A stretch of DNA of 57,355 nucleotides from a virus: the IMG/VR virus record IMGVR_UViG_3300020411_002891, positions 1-57,355 of that record. The stretch is one strand, 5' to 3'. Positions 10,951 through 20,167 of the stretch are shown piece by piece. How positions within the stretch are numbered: position 1 is the stretch's first letter; every line of letters starts with the position of its first letter. The notes under the pieces are model-generated. The model saw only the letters and a list, made by a program, of their open reading frames with translations, ran no database searches and was not told the origin of the DNA. The position numbers were made by a program, and so were the translations under genes.

Positions 10951-10974
10951 GAGGCCGGGTGGATACCCGGCCTC
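10951..10974. terminator. Bidirectional hairpin terminator between convergent operons
   Basis: A perfect inverted repeat has 10-base arms (GAGGCCGGGT / ACCCGGCCTC) around a GGAT loop. It is flanked on the left by AAAAAA (a T-tract when read leftward) and on the right by TTAGTTTG. It sits 12 bases after the fibre gene stop and 20 bases from the end of the convergent leftward operon, so it can serve both. Confidence 0.9.
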
Positions 10975-10994
10975 TTAGTTTGTAAGGGTATTCC

Positions 10995-12362
10995 TTACTG
11001 TGGTCCTCTAGAGGCAAGTGAGATTACTTGCCTTATGAGACCTTGCTTATACACCTTCGTGTGTGGATCAGGTACTCCTAAGTACCCTGCAATCTCTCTC
11101 AACTCTTCCAAGTCAAGAGACCGCAGCTCGTCCCTTGCAGGTACGTGACCGTCCTTAATCTTATCTAGGATCGGCCCTTCAACAGATGGAGATGCTTCGA
11201 TAACTACACCTTCGGTAGCAGGCTCCTCTTGTATAGGAGGAGCGACCAAGCTCTGCTCTATCTCAGTCACGATATCAGGCATAGCAGAGCCTACGTGACC
11301 GTTTACGACTACCTCTTCTTCCTCTTCTACCGGAGCGAGTCCGAATCTGTCCTCGATTCCAGATAGTGCAGATAGATCGTTCTTGATGTCGTTGTCTATA
11401 CCAGGCAGCTCTCCGCCCTCGTTTAGATACCCATCCTTTACGAACATATCCACCATAGCGGTATGGGACTGCATCAGGGTATCTAAGTACCCAACGATAC
11501 CTCTAAGAGCTGTCTGGACCCTCCCAATTTCTTCTTTCAGATCATCTATAGAATCTTGAATGATTGTGTGGTTGGGTATCACAGGCATTTCTTCTGTGTA
11601 GGACTCGTCGGGCTCAAACACTTCGATAACCTCTGCTGGAGGCTCTTCGTGTAGCTGGATAGGCTCATCCTCTACTACTCGCAGATCTGGCGGAGCCTCC
11701 TCCTGGGACGAAGAATACTCTTGCAGACGAGCAAAGATAGCCGACCGCTTTCTCCCTAGATCGGAGATGTCTACTCCCAATCTGTCGGCCTCAGCACGCA
11801 GCTCTGCTAGCTTAGGTAAGTCGGATATTCCTCTGCCGGTTTTCTTAGTAGCCACTGGTTCCTCCGCTGGCTTTTCAGTCTCTTTGACTTCTTCTTTTAC
11901 TGGTGCAGTGTTTGCAGCTTGGGCCTCTTTAGGTAGTTTCCCTGTAGCTACGAACTCTTCAAATAGCTTAGTCAAGTCCTGACGGCTCCAGAACGTTGAC
12001 AGAAATGTTTGCAGCTCTTCTGGAGCAACGCCTGAGTTAGCCTCAAACGCCTTCATAAACTTATCTCTAGCTGCCATCCTCTCATCTAGCATGGCGATAG
12101 CATCGTCTGCTGTAGGCCACGCCCAGCCGCTATCTGTCTTCTCTATAAAGTTAGAGTAGTCCATAACGGCGAACAGAGGTGACCGCTTTGCGTCGATCAC
12201 GTCTGCCAACTGTGCGTTTGTCTTAAACTGCGTAAGCGCCCTTACTACTGCAGTACCGTCGATACCGAAAACTAGTTGCCCTAGCTTGATTAGGTGGCCC
12301 CTTCTTTTGATGAGGTGATCGTCTATCGGTGTCTCTGCGGTGATCTCAATACTTTGTGCCAT
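10995..12362 (-). CDS. Acidic protein with two SAP-like helical motifs, 455 aa
   Basis: This is the last gene of the leftward replication operon. Two stretches look like SAP-type DNA-binding motifs. One is near residues 185-220 ('LPKLAELRAEADRLGVD' followed by a basic helix). The other is at the C-terminus ('LDLEELREIAGYLGVPDPH' then a Lys/Arg helix). Between them is a Glu/Pro-rich, probably disordered region with a short coiled-coil segment ('SIDDLKEEIGRVQTALRG'). The neighbouring gene has a third such motif. A DNA- or RNA-binding role in the replication region is inferred; no enzyme motif was seen and the family is not identified. Confidence 0.6.
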   Translation of the reverse strand: MAQSIEITAETPIDDHLIKRRGHLIKLGQLVFGIDGTAVVRALTQFKTNAQLADVIDAKRSPLFAVMDYSNFIEKTDSGWAWPTADDAIAMLDERMAARDKFMKAFEANSGVAPEELQTFLSTFWSRQDLTKLFEEFVATGKLPKEAQAANTAPVKEEVKETEKPAEEPVATKKTGRGISDLPKLAELRAEADRLGVDISDLGRKRSAIFARLQEYSSSQEEAPPDLRVVEDEPIQLHEEPPAEVIEVFEPDESYTEEMPVIPNHTIIQDSIDDLKEEIGRVQTALRGIVGYLDTLMQSHTAMVDMFVKDGYLNEGGELPGIDNDIKNDLSALSGIEDRFGLAPVEEEEEVVVNGHVGSAMPDIVTEIEQSLVAPPIQEEPATEGVVIEASPSVEGPILDKIKDGHVPARDELRSLDLEELREIAGYLGVPDPHTKVYKQGLIRQVISLASRGPQ

Positions 12363-12363
12363 T

Positions 12364-12852
12364 CTATATCTCCTTCTCGATTAGGTCCGAGTTTACGGAC
12401 CAGCACTCTACTACTGTATTACTGGGGCACGTAGGGCAGTCTAAGCTGCACTTTTGTACCGATTTAACCATTGTCGAATTTCCCTTTACGTAAGCAAAGG
12501 TCTTATCCCGTATTGCGCTCAGAGGGTCATCCATTTGTATGGAGTCTCCTAATACAAACGCAAGCAAATCTTCTCTGAGCATTTGTCGGCTTGCGCCTTT
12601 ATTTCCCATATCCTTGCAGATGAGTACCAACTCACTATCGCTCATTTCGTAAACTTTAGAGAAGTCTACTTTGATAGGTTCTGGTGCCTTCTTCTTCCGA
12701 GGCTTCTTAGCTTTTGGGGCAGGTGCCTCAGTAGCTTTCTTCGGCTCCGGTAAAGTTAGCGATGCCCGAGCCTCTCCTAAGAGAAGCTCCTCTATTCGAG
12801 AGAGGCGATCATCATGCTCAAGGATAAGTTTGATCAGGTCAGATTGTTTCAT
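12364..12852 (-). CDS. SAP-like motif protein with Cys cluster, 162 aa
   Basis: ATG at 12852 is preferred over a TTG six bases upstream, because GGAGG lies 9 bases before it. The protein has a short N-terminal helix, a Lys/Pro/Ala-rich basic linker ('KKPRKKKAPEP'), and a SAP-like segment ('MSDSELVLICKDMGNKGAS'). A C-terminal cluster 'CSLDCPTCPS...VEC' has four cysteines that could bind a metal. It overlaps the RusA-like gene by 14 bases and precedes the 455-aa gene, which carries two similar motifs. A nucleic-acid-binding role is inferred. Confidence 0.6.
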   Translation of the reverse strand: MKQSDLIKLILEHDDRLSRIEELLLGEARASLTLPEPKKATEAPAPKAKKPRKKKAPEPIKVDFSKVYEMSDSELVLICKDMGNKGASRQMLREDLLAFVLGDSIQMDDPLSAIRDKTFAYVKGNSTMVKSVQKCSLDCPTCPSNTVVECWSVNSDLIEKEI

Positions 12853-13285
12853 CGTCAAACTCCTCCATAGGTTTCAAGATAGCGACAAGACCTTCTTGCT
12901 CGCTGGGTCTCTTATGCGCGCAAACTGTGAAGTTATTTCGATCTCGGATTCCTACAAGCTGACTTATGCAGTCCTCTACAAGTTTGATCATGTTTGAGGT
13001 ATCTATGTCCTTGAATGGACTTTTGATTCTTTTATCTTTGCCGTAAGTAAAGTTGTATAACTTTTCGGGCTTCATATAGAACCAGAGGTGGAGCTCGTAC
13101 ATCGACTCTTGGTCAGCACTAAAGGACATCAAATCGATTTCTGATGCTCCACCTCTTTCAGAGATAAACTTATTCTTAAATCTCTTACCTGCGGACGTAA
13201 GTATTCTTCGACCGCCTTTATGGAAGTAGAGTCTATTTACAGAAACAGGCAGCTCTGCAAACTCAAACTTTATCTCTACTCCCAC
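12839..13285 (-). CDS. RusA-like Holliday junction resolvase
   Basis: The predicted 148-aa product starts with a strand and then 'ELPVSVNRLYFHKGG', matching the 'P.SvNRlY' opening of RusA. It continues with 'KDIDTSNMIKLVEDCI' and 'GIRDRNNFTV', equivalent to the DxDN..K..D and late-Asp catalytic region that binds Mg2+. RusA-family enzymes resolve recombination and replication junctions, which fits the RecA and nucleases upstream. GTG 13285 is preferred: it lies one base after the upstream stop, with AAGG before it, and gives the usual family length. A TTG at 13345 with a stronger purine stretch would add 20 residues. Confidence 0.65.
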   Translation of the reverse strand: MGVEIKFEFAELPVSVNRLYFHKGGRRILTSAGKRFKNKFISERGGASEIDLMSFSADQESMYELHLWFYMKPEKLYNFTYGKDKRIKSPFKDIDTSNMIKLVEDCISQLVGIRDRNNFTVCAHKRPSEQEGLVAILKPMEEFDDETI

Positions 13286-13286
13286 G

Positions 13287-13886
13287 TTAGCGCCTTTTCC
13301 ATCTGTTTCTAGAGCCAGAACTTTCTGAGATAGAGTTTCTTTCAAACTCCTCCCCTCTACGAGTTTGCTCTCTACTGATTAAGTTTAGGCTTCTTTTGTA
13401 TTGCTCATACCTAGTCTCAGCTTTCTTAACGAATACTTCTGCTCTCAGTACAGCTCCGTCTATTTCTGCATACCGCTTGTCGGTAGCTACCCGGTCCTGG
13501 ACCTGGTTGGCTGGGACTTCCTTTTCTTCTTTGTAGTAAATACTTAGAGCTGACTCTACTACTTTGCAGTTTCTCTTCATCGTAAGATGTATGCACTTTG
13601 CTCTAGTTAGCTCACTCTGAACATAGTTTGCCCAGTTTGATATGAAACTAAATAACTTACCGATAGATACACTATCTAACTCTGTAAGATCTTCGGGTAT
13701 CAGAGGGTCTTGGTTTTCTCCATACTCTACTACAGCCTCAATGCCTGTAGGTGCTGCAGGTATAGGCAACCTTTCTGATATCTGACTTTCGAGCAAACTG
13801 TGAGAAACGTCATCTATGATCCCGTCGTAAAGTTCGATAAGTTCATCGACATTCATATTACGGGCTACTTGAAATCTTGCTGACAT
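13287..13886 (-). CDS. Helical protein of unknown function in recombination cluster, 199 aa
   Basis: The product is mostly helical, with a probable coiled coil in the C-terminal half ('AEIDGAVLRAEVFVKKAETRYEQY') and a Ser/Arg-rich basic tail ('SGSRNRWKRR'). No catalytic signature was recognised. It lies between a Cas4/RecB-like nuclease gene and the RusA-like resolvase gene, with stop and start one base apart, so it is probably co-translated with the resolvase. A DNA recombination accessory role is a guess from context. Confidence 0.6.
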   Translation of the reverse strand: MSARFQVARNMNVDELIELYDGIIDDVSHSLLESQISERLPIPAAPTGIEAVVEYGENQDPLIPEDLTELDSVSIGKLFSFISNWANYVQSELTRAKCIHLTMKRNCKVVESALSIYYKEEKEVPANQVQDRVATDKRYAEIDGAVLRAEVFVKKAETRYEQYKRSLNLISREQTRRGEEFERNSISESSGSRNRWKRR

Positions 13887-13893
13887 AGTTACC

Positions 13894-15198
13894 TCATAGT
13901 CTTGGTTTACATTTCCATTGATAAGGGCATGTTCTACATACGTAGTCCTTATCGATTGTGGGAGGCATCTTATCTGCTTCTACGGTATTAATTATCCGCT
14001 CAGCCCTTCCTGCTAGTCGATGCCAAAGTTTCTTATCTATTGGTACGTTGTAGCAAGCGATCTCTCCCGTATCTTTGTTTATATAGATGTACTGCATCTC
14101 CTTTAAGTTTAGGATGCTGCCGTACAAAGTTCCTTGTTTCTGGTGGTCAGACTTTGCGTTTGAAAGTTTGTCGAACCCCTTATACGAAATACTTTTGATT
14201 TCGAAGCCGGTACTTTCAAACATCCCGTCACAGTGACCGTGTATCTTTAGGTCAGGGTCATCTACTTCAGCCTCAATGACAACTTCGTCACCGAATACGT
14301 CCTCTAGTGCAGTTTGAATAACCTCATGTACTGAGTGCCCTGCATCAAAGATTCTGCGTAACCCTGCACCTATCTTTGGTTTAGTTTTCTCTCCCACCAA
14401 GCCGTAGGCTATTCTACGGTCACACTCAGAGATACTAAACTCTGACGGGTGTATGCAGTGAGTAGACCGCCCACTAGGTTTGTTGTTCAGCCCTACTAAG
14501 TAAGTATCTAAAACTTTTGCTACACCAAACTCCGGTGCTACGCCTACTTTTGATTTTACTTGTGGGTGAGGGTTACCTCTATGGGCATCACAGACAGAAG
14601 CGTATGGGCAGCTACGGCACTCAGACTCGACTCCTGACAGTTCCGCAGACCCTTCTACTAACTTTTGAAAGTATAAAACTTTCCTAAGAACGGCTTTAGC
14701 TGTGTCCTCAAAGTTTTCCGTTACGTTCCAACAAGACCACTTGAGGCTATTACGATTCATCGTAATAACTAGAGCCGACTCCTTATTTAGTAGGTGTGCT
14801 TTAGTTGCTACTGTCTCTACTACCCAAGGAGGTAGTCGCCTTCTTTCTGTGATCGTGTTGAAAGTTTTATCCGGCAGAGGAACAATCTCAACTAAGACAT
14901 CTCCATCAATAACTCCGTCAAAGTTTACTTCTATGACTTCGTTAAGTTTCTTAGAGAACCCTTCTTGGTACCGAGCGCCGTAGCATCCTGAAAGATACTT
15001 TTGCACCATCTCCCGTAGTCCGACAGAAAGTTTCCTTAGAGCTATTCTATTAGCAGGCTCTAAACTTACAGTCTCTTCGCCGAGGAAGCGTAAGTATTGT
15101 TGGTACGTGCAGGGACGCTTAACTATGTCAGACAAAGTTACATCTTGTGGGTAGCTGTCTTTTTGTAGAGACTTATTTATCTCCAACTGAAGATTCAT
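13894..15198 (-). CDS. Tandem Cas4/RecB-like PD-(D/E)XK nuclease, 434 aa
   Basis: The C-terminal half has the features of an iron-sulphur RecB-family nuclease. These are C259 ('SECDRR'), a D324 segment ('GHCDGMFE'), E333-I-K335, a Q...Y helix around 353-359, and 'CRTCPYQWKC' at 421-430. The N-terminal half repeats the layout: C30, an Asp segment ('DGVIDGDVLVE', 94-104) and 'CRSCPYASVC' at 194-203. It has Val at the position of the catalytic Lys (E104-I-V106), so it is probably inactive. Such enzymes trim DNA ends to give single strands for RecA. The gene overlaps the upstream putative nuclease by 26 bases. Confidence 0.7.
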   Translation of the reverse strand: MNLQLEINKSLQKDSYPQDVTLSDIVKRPCTYQQYLRFLGEETVSLEPANRIALRKLSVGLREMVQKYLSGCYGARYQEGFSKKLNEVIEVNFDGVIDGDVLVEIVPLPDKTFNTITERRRLPPWVVETVATKAHLLNKESALVITMNRNSLKWSCWNVTENFEDTAKAVLRKVLYFQKLVEGSAELSGVESECRSCPYASVCDAHRGNPHPQVKSKVGVAPEFGVAKVLDTYLVGLNNKPSGRSTHCIHPSEFSISECDRRIAYGLVGEKTKPKIGAGLRRIFDAGHSVHEVIQTALEDVFGDEVVIEAEVDDPDLKIHGHCDGMFESTGFEIKSISYKGFDKLSNAKSDHQKQGTLYGSILNLKEMQYIYINKDTGEIACYNVPIDKKLWHRLAGRAERIINTVEADKMPPTIDKDYVCRTCPYQWKCKPRL

Positions 15199-15808
15199 CG
15201 CGCCTCCTTTTTATGTCTTCAAATTCGGTTTCTGCAAGTATCCAAGGGGATGACTCCATGCCCTCGATCCACATAGGCGTAGTTTTAATGTGGTGGTCGT
15301 AGATACTTATGCCTTTCCCTTTTACTTCTAAGCAACCGCCCGCGTTGTCTTTGGTACTGCTATCTAGCCAGTCCTCTCGAACAACTACTAGTCGTGTTGG
15401 CATACTGCCTATCTGGAGATGTAGGAGAGGCTCTTCGCCTGCCTCAAGAGCGCCAGTACAGAGTTTTTCCCATACTTTGTGGGTAAGCCTGTACTTATTA
15501 GTCTTGGTTTTCTTACACTCAACCCGCCATTCATGGAAAGCACGTCCATCGCCATCTTCATTGACGGCACCCGACATTAGAGTTTCTCTGGCCTCTACGA
15601 GACTGTTTGCTCTCTTTTCTTGGGCTACCCACTCTTTTCTTCTCAGATGTTTAGGTTGCCTCTTTCGGTGATTTTGGATGCACGTAGACTTGTGCGTAAT
15701 GTAGTCAACTACGTCGACGGTTCCGTTATCTAAGTAGCGTATTGCTACCTTGCCTCTTGCTTTACATAGGGTGCAAGTAGCTTTGATATTTTTAGTCCTC
15801 CTTTCCAT
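15173..15808 (-). CDS. Putative PD-(D/E)XK endonuclease with N-terminal zinc finger, 211 aa
   Basis: A CxxC pair near residue 12 ('CTLCKARG') with a later Cys/His region suggests a zinc finger. The central part, '[19 protein letters not shown]' followed by '[22 protein letters not shown]', matches the pattern of a PD-(D/E)XK core: E-x-K with a following helix and strand, as in phage and archaeal junction or recombination endonucleases. The start overlaps the end of recA by 17 bases, with GGAG 7 bases upstream of the ATG. The exact class and substrate are uncertain. Confidence 0.5.
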   Translation of the reverse strand: MERRTKNIKATCTLCKARGKVAIRYLDNGTVDVVDYITHKSTCIQNHRKRQPKHLRRKEWVAQEKRANSLVEARETLMSGAVNEDGDGRAFHEWRVECKKTKTNKYRLTHKVWEKLCTGALEAGEEPLLHLQIGSMPTRLVVVREDWLDSSTKDNAGGCLEVKGKGISIYDHHIKTTPMWIEGMESSPWILAETEFEDIKRRRDESSVGDK

Positions 15809-16844
15809 CTAAGTACTCCTTTACCTTTTCTTGAATCTCTACTACTACTTTTGGGTGCTCTCTTAGGTACGCGGCGACTCGGTCTCTACCTTGTCCTACC
15901 GACTCTCCGTTGTATGAATACCAGGCGCCCTTCTTTTCGATTGCTCCGCACGCAATTCCATAGTCCATCAACTCACTTTCCCAGCTGATGCCCTGACCAA
16001 ACATAAGATCAAACTCTGTGGTCCTATGCGGCGGAGCCACTTTGTTCTTTACGATCTTTACCTTTACTCGGTTGCCCATGACAGCCTCGCCCTTTTTCAG
16101 CGAGCCGATTCTTCGGACGTCAAGCCTCACCGACGAGTAGAATTTGAGAGCATTGCCTCCAGGAGTAGTTTCAGGCGATCCCCACTTTACTCCGATCTTC
16201 ATACGGATTTGGTTGATGAATACTACTGTAGTGTTTGTTTTACCGATGGTACCAGTAATCTTCCTCATAGCTTTGCTCATAAGCCGAGCTTGTAGGCCTA
16301 CCTGCAGCTCGTCCATGTCTGCTTCCAGCTCCTTCATAGGAGTTAGGGCAGCTACCGAGTCTACGACGATTAGATCTACCTTTCCGGTACTCACTAAGTG
16401 ATCGACTAGGGATAGGGCATCCTCTCCTGATTCCGGCTGGTTAAAGAGCAGCTCCTCGAGATTTACTCCTACGTCCTCTGCGTACTCTGGCGTAAGGGCG
16501 TGTTCCGCATCAATAAACGCGGCTACGCCTCCCGCCTTCTGGCACTCAGCAAGTAGATGTAGCGTGAGCGTAGTCTTTCCGCTGGCCTCTGGTCCGAATA
16601 CCTCTACGATACGGCCTCTAGGCAGTCCTCCGACCCCTAGAGCGTGATCTAATCCAATAGACCCTGTAGAGATGGACCCTTTCGCAGTTTCTCTTACGGC
16701 GAACTTACCTCTAAGCGTTCCGATAGATCCTTTCCCAAACTGCTTCTCTGCCGTTGCAACTAAATTCTCTATTAGCTGTTCTCGATCTTCTGCTGTTGGG
16801 GCTATTGCAAGTGCCTCAGCGCTTTGCTTCTTCTTTCTTGGCAT
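15792..16844 (-). CDS. recA: RecA recombinase
   Basis: The 350-aa protein has the full RecA layout. Walker A is GPEASGKT at 84-91, the catalytic Glu is in '[15 protein letters not shown]', Walker B is '[12 protein letters not shown]', and the L2 region is '[16 protein letters not shown]'. It is close to the usual bacterial length (~350) and resembles cellular RecA more than T4 UvsX. RecA forms ATP-dependent filaments on single-stranded DNA for strand exchange. AGGAG precedes the ATG and the gene overlaps its upstream neighbour by 29 bases, so it is part of the operon rather than under its own promoter. Confidence 0.95.
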   Translation of the reverse strand: MPRKKKQSAEALAIAPTAEDREQLIENLVATAEKQFGKGSIGTLRGKFAVRETAKGSISTGSIGLDHALGVGGLPRGRIVEVFGPEASGKTTLTLHLLAECQKAGGVAAFIDAEHALTPEYAEDVGVNLEELLFNQPESGEDALSLVDHLVSTGKVDLIVVDSVAALTPMKELEADMDELQVGLQARLMSKAMRKITGTIGKTNTTVVFINQIRMKIGVKWGSPETTPGGNALKFYSSVRLDVRRIGSLKKGEAVMGNRVKVKIVKNKVAPPHRTTEFDLMFGQGISWESELMDYGIACGAIEKKGAWYSYNGESVGQGRDRVAAYLREHPKVVVEIQEKVKEYLDGKED

Positions 16845-17136
16845 CAGGTGTCTCCTCTTCTTTCTTAGACTGCTTCTTTACTGCTTCTTGGGCTTCTTTT
16901 TCTTTTTCTGTGACCACTACTGCACGTTTTTCCATTGGGTCCTCCATGGGGCATGGTACCGAGTAGGCCTCTTCTACGGCCCTCATATAGTAATGTCTGT
17001 TCCAGAAGTTCCACTCAGGGTCGAACTCCCTTACGAATCTGTAGGATACCCCACACGTACATTTTATTAAAAATGCAAGATCAGGGGTATCCTCAAACAA
17101 CACGTCGATAGACGCGATCTCGTGAGATTCACTCAT
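16816..17136 (-). CDS. Small protein with Lys/Glu-rich tail, 106 aa
   Basis: The ATG shares an ATGA overlap with the DNA polymerase stop. The N-terminal 60 residues include '[14 protein letters not shown]' and could hold a small fold with a CxC pair. The C-terminal 40 residues are a charged helix of Lys, Glu and Ala ('[19 protein letters not shown]'). Its place between the polymerase and recA suggests a replication accessory factor. No family recognised. Confidence 0.6.
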   Translation of the reverse strand: MSESHEIASIDVLFEDTPDLAFLIKCTCGVSYRFVREFDPEWNFWNRHYYMRAVEEAYSVPCPMEDPMEKRAVVVTEKEKEAQEAVKKQSKKEEETPDAKKEEAKR

Positions 17137-19007
17137 TTAGCTTCCTTCCAATTATCTACGATTACTGGTTCTGCGGGTAATGGTACTCGCAGAGGGTTTA
17201 CAAAAGGATTCTCCATGTAGTCCTTTATGATTTCTGCTGCTTCTACTGCGTTTTCTTCAGGACAGTTGAACACCAACTCATCGTGAATTTGGAGCCGCAG
17301 CGTACATCCAAGACTATTTAGATATGCATCTTGCGCACACTTAATCATGGACTTTTTAACGATATCTGCGGCGGATCCTTGGATCGGAGTATTTACGGCC
17401 TGCCTCTCTGCATGACCCCTCTCGCCCCACTTACGGGACTTGAGCTTACTCAGTCTACGAAACCTCCCACAGATAGTTTGTACGTAACCCTTCTTCTTGG
17501 CGTGGTTCTTGAACCAATCAATCTGATTCTTCACGTCAGGGAACGCTGCTAAGTATCCGTTTAGGTACTTTTCAGCCTCCTCTACCGATACGGTTCTATT
17601 GAGGCTGCTAGATAAGTTTGACGCCAGCTTTTGGGGTCCGATGCAGTAGATAATCCCAAACCCTACGGCTTTAGCAGCTTGCCGCATTGTTTTCGCTGCG
17701 GGATCTTCTGCTTCCTTCATCTTCATGAAATCTTCGTATGAAGTTCCCATCATCAGGCTAGCTGTATACGAGTGCATGTCTCTGCCTGCGCAGATGCCCT
17801 CGATCATCGCTTTATCGCCTGATGCTTCTGCCATAATACGCATCTCTAGCTGAGCGTAGTCAGACACAATCAGCTTACAGCCCTCATCGGGTATGAACGC
17901 CGCCCGTATTCCATGAACGTCCCAGTTAGGTCTAGGGATGTTCTGGAGGTTTGGTTCTGATGAGGACAGTCGACCTGTTACCTTTAGCGGACTAAAGCTG
18001 GTATGTATATGCCCGTCTTTCTGTACGTGTTTGAGCAAGCCCTTGGCGTAAGTACCTAATAGCTTACCTGCCTTACGGTACTTCACGATCAGCTTACATT
18101 CCTCAAGCCCATCTACGTTTGCGTAGTGGTCTAAGGATGCCTCATCGCAGCTGGGAGCACCTTTAGGGGTGGTCTTTATTGGCTTAATGCCCTTCTCCTC
18201 AAAGAGTAGCTGAGCAACCTGCTTAGTACTCTGCGGATTTATGGGCCTGCCTACTAGCTTACAGAGGTCTCCCGCGATCCTTTCCATATCGAGTTCGAGA
18301 GACTTACTAACTGTCTCTAGCCGCTCTGTGTCGATATTGATGCCTCGCCGCTCCATCTCATAGAGGCAGCGGAGCTGGGGCTCCTCCATGTCCCAATAGA
18401 GATCAGTCAGTGTCCAGTCTTGGCCTGACCACAGAGGAACTTTATCCAGCTTGTCGAATAGGTACAGAGCTAGCTTCCTAGTTACCCAGGCATCTAGCGA
18501 CCCATAGTCTAAAAACTTTTCCCAAGACTCGTGGCCAGGTCGGATCTTTCTAGGGTCATTGTTCCCTACGATGGCTTTATACTTTGCCATAGGGATTTGA
18601 AAGTAGTCCCAAGAGCAGTTGTCTAGAGAGTGCCTATTTTCTCTAGTGTCCTCATCGTAGAGCCAGTCCAATACTAAAGAGTCTGCGACAGGGCCTTTTA
18701 CGGTCAATCCTGCATTTGCCAGCCTATGTGCATCAAACTTAAAGTTGTGGAATGACTTAGTTATATGAGGACTTTCTATTACGGGCTTAAAGTGGTGTAC
18801 ATACTGTCTAGGTACAAAGTACCTGACGGACTCATCGGGGCAGGCCCCCATATACAAGACCTGGTCATCTAGACTTTTGTACTGCTTGCCCAGTGTCTCT
18901 GTATCTAAGGCGAGAAGCTTAGAAGAAGCGCACCTATTGATGGCCTCCTCTAGCTTCTCTGGCGTATCTACAAATGATGGTCTTGGTACGTCAGTTACAA
19001 ACCGCAT
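17133..19007 (-). CDS. polA: Family A DNA polymerase with 3'-5' exonuclease
   Basis: The 624-aa protein has an N-terminal proofreading exonuclease (D35-x-E37, 'FHNFKFDAH' with D92, and Y168...D172). It lacks the 5'-3' exonuclease of bacterial Pol I. The polymerase part has motif A 'DYAQLEMR' at 383-390, the fingers motif R442...K446...F450...Y454, and motif C 'HDE' at 575-577. The usual Gly after the fingers Tyr is Cys455. F450 aligns with F762 of E. coli Pol I. It would be the replicative polymerase of the phage, working with the primase and helicase upstream. No clamp gene was recognised nearby. Confidence 0.95.
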   Translation of the reverse strand: MRFVTDVPRPSFVDTPEKLEEAINRCASSKLLALDTETLGKQYKSLDDQVLYMGACPDESVRYFVPRQYVHHFKPVIESPHITKSFHNFKFDAHRLANAGLTVKGPVADSLVLDWLYDEDTRENRHSLDNCSWDYFQIPMAKYKAIVGNNDPRKIRPGHESWEKFLDYGSLDAWVTRKLALYLFDKLDKVPLWSGQDWTLTDLYWDMEEPQLRCLYEMERRGINIDTERLETVSKSLELDMERIAGDLCKLVGRPINPQSTKQVAQLLFEEKGIKPIKTTPKGAPSCDEASLDHYANVDGLEECKLIVKYRKAGKLLGTYAKGLLKHVQKDGHIHTSFSPLKVTGRLSSSEPNLQNIPRPNWDVHGIRAAFIPDEGCKLIVSDYAQLEMRIMAEASGDKAMIEGICAGRDMHSYTASLMMGTSYEDFMKMKEAEDPAAKTMRQAAKAVGFGIIYCIGPQKLASNLSSSLNRTVSVEEAEKYLNGYLAAFPDVKNQIDWFKNHAKKKGYVQTICGRFRRLSKLKSRKWGERGHAERQAVNTPIQGSAADIVKKSMIKCAQDAYLNSLGCTLRLQIHDELVFNCPEENAVEAAEIIKDYMENPFVNPLRVPLPAEPVIVDNWKEAK

Positions 19008-20167
19008 TCGTTCTCCAATTCGTCAACTTGCCTTACTAGTTCTGGGAGCGGTCCGTATCCAAGAGGCTCGCCCATTAGATCGGATAACTCCTCTACCGTT
19101 TTGCATAGGGTAGTTGCTTCGCCTTTGAGTCGGGACATCGCGCCTTGGACAGCCCAGCTTCCTGGGCCGTGCGCACCGAGCACATTGATTACGTGGGGTA
19201 TCTTATCTCCATCAAGAATCTCCGACGCTACTTCCAATGCCTTCTTGTAGATGACGCACCATGCGTCATACTGACTGTCACGAAGGAGCTTATAAATGCT
19301 CGCCTCTGGGTGGCCATTCCACCTCAGTACACTCACAGCCTTCCGAAGTCCGTCATAGCTGCGAGACAAGAACACATCTAGCTCATCTACGTCTATCTGT
19401 TGATTTTGAACTTTGATTGGGTGGAATGAAGTTTCGTGTGTAGATATTTCATGGATGGCGTCATCTTCCGTAGACCAGCATATTTCCGCTGCATCGAAGT
19501 ATAGCTTACGCCCATCTACGGACTCCCTTACTCCCGAGTCTGATGTAGGCATCACTGCCCCGTTTATGTTTACTCGGCCGTCTAAGTAAATCTCCATTCC
19601 CGGTATAGTTTCGGAGCTCTCTACTGGACACAGAATCTCCATGCCCATCTCAGCAAAGCTACGCAAGTAGCCTCCGGATATGGCTACCACTCTGTTGTCA
19701 AAGTTGAATACGTACTTAGCTGCAGACTGTGTTCTCATCCGAGCGCCGAAGGTCGATCCCTCGTCGCTGTTTGGGTAGTAGGCCCTGGCCTTCCCAGCGT
19801 AGAATAAGTCCGTAAGGCTACGCCGCTCACCATTTGATAGGTGGTTGTCTATTACTTTGTATAGGCCGTCCACACTAAATTTGTGTGTACCTACCCACTC
19901 TTTCTTAACTATCTTCGATAGCTTCTTAGACATGGCAGGCCTAAACATATTTGCTTCTGTGTCTATCTCTGTGCCGTTTAGTATTCGGTAATCTATGAAT
20001 TGACCTTCTAGAGGTACAAACACCTTCTCAAGGAGTTCCTCCGAAAGGAAGTTAGCCACTGGGTCAATTACTACCGCCCAGTGGCCATTTCCTATTAGAA
20101 GGTTGTCTCCATCGAGTAAGGCAGTTGCTTCCCCCAGATCTCTCTGAATCTCTGGTGTGAATAACAT
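18995..20167 (-). CDS. Unrecognised replication-operon protein, 390 aa
   Basis: The gene overlaps the polymerase start by 13 bases and is overlapped by its upstream neighbour by 73 bases. The protein has alternating strands and helices throughout its first 270 residues ('NHLSNGERRSLTDLFYAGKA', 'YVFNFDNRVVAISGGYLRS'). A more helical C-terminal 120 residues follows. No motif was recognised. The length and position beside the polymerase would suit a processivity factor, but no clamp signature was seen, so this is only a possibility. Confidence 0.65.
   Translation of the reverse strand: MLFTPEIQRDLGEATALLDGDNLLIGNGHWAVVIDPVANFLSEELLEKVFVPLEGQFIDYRILNGTEIDTEANMFRPAMSKKLSKIVKKEWVGTHKFSVDGLYKVIDNHLSNGERRSLTDLFYAGKARAYYPNSDEGSTFGARMRTQSAAKYVFNFDNRVVAISGGYLRSFAEMGMEILCPVESSETIPGMEIYLDGRVNINGAVMPTSDSGVRESVDGRKLYFDAAEICWSTEDDAIHEISTHETSFHPIKVQNQQIDVDELDVFLSRSYDGLRKAVSVLRWNGHPEASIYKLLRDSQYDAWCVIYKKALEVASEILDGDKIPHVINVLGAHGPGSWAVQGAMSRLKGEATTLCKTVEELSDLMGEPLGYGPLPELVRQVDELENECGL

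Noticed and set aside
10936-11148. Rightward frame of 70 codons after the fibre gene
   Set aside because: It runs through the terminator hairpin and lies antisense to the end of the leftward 455-aa gene; no protein-like features.
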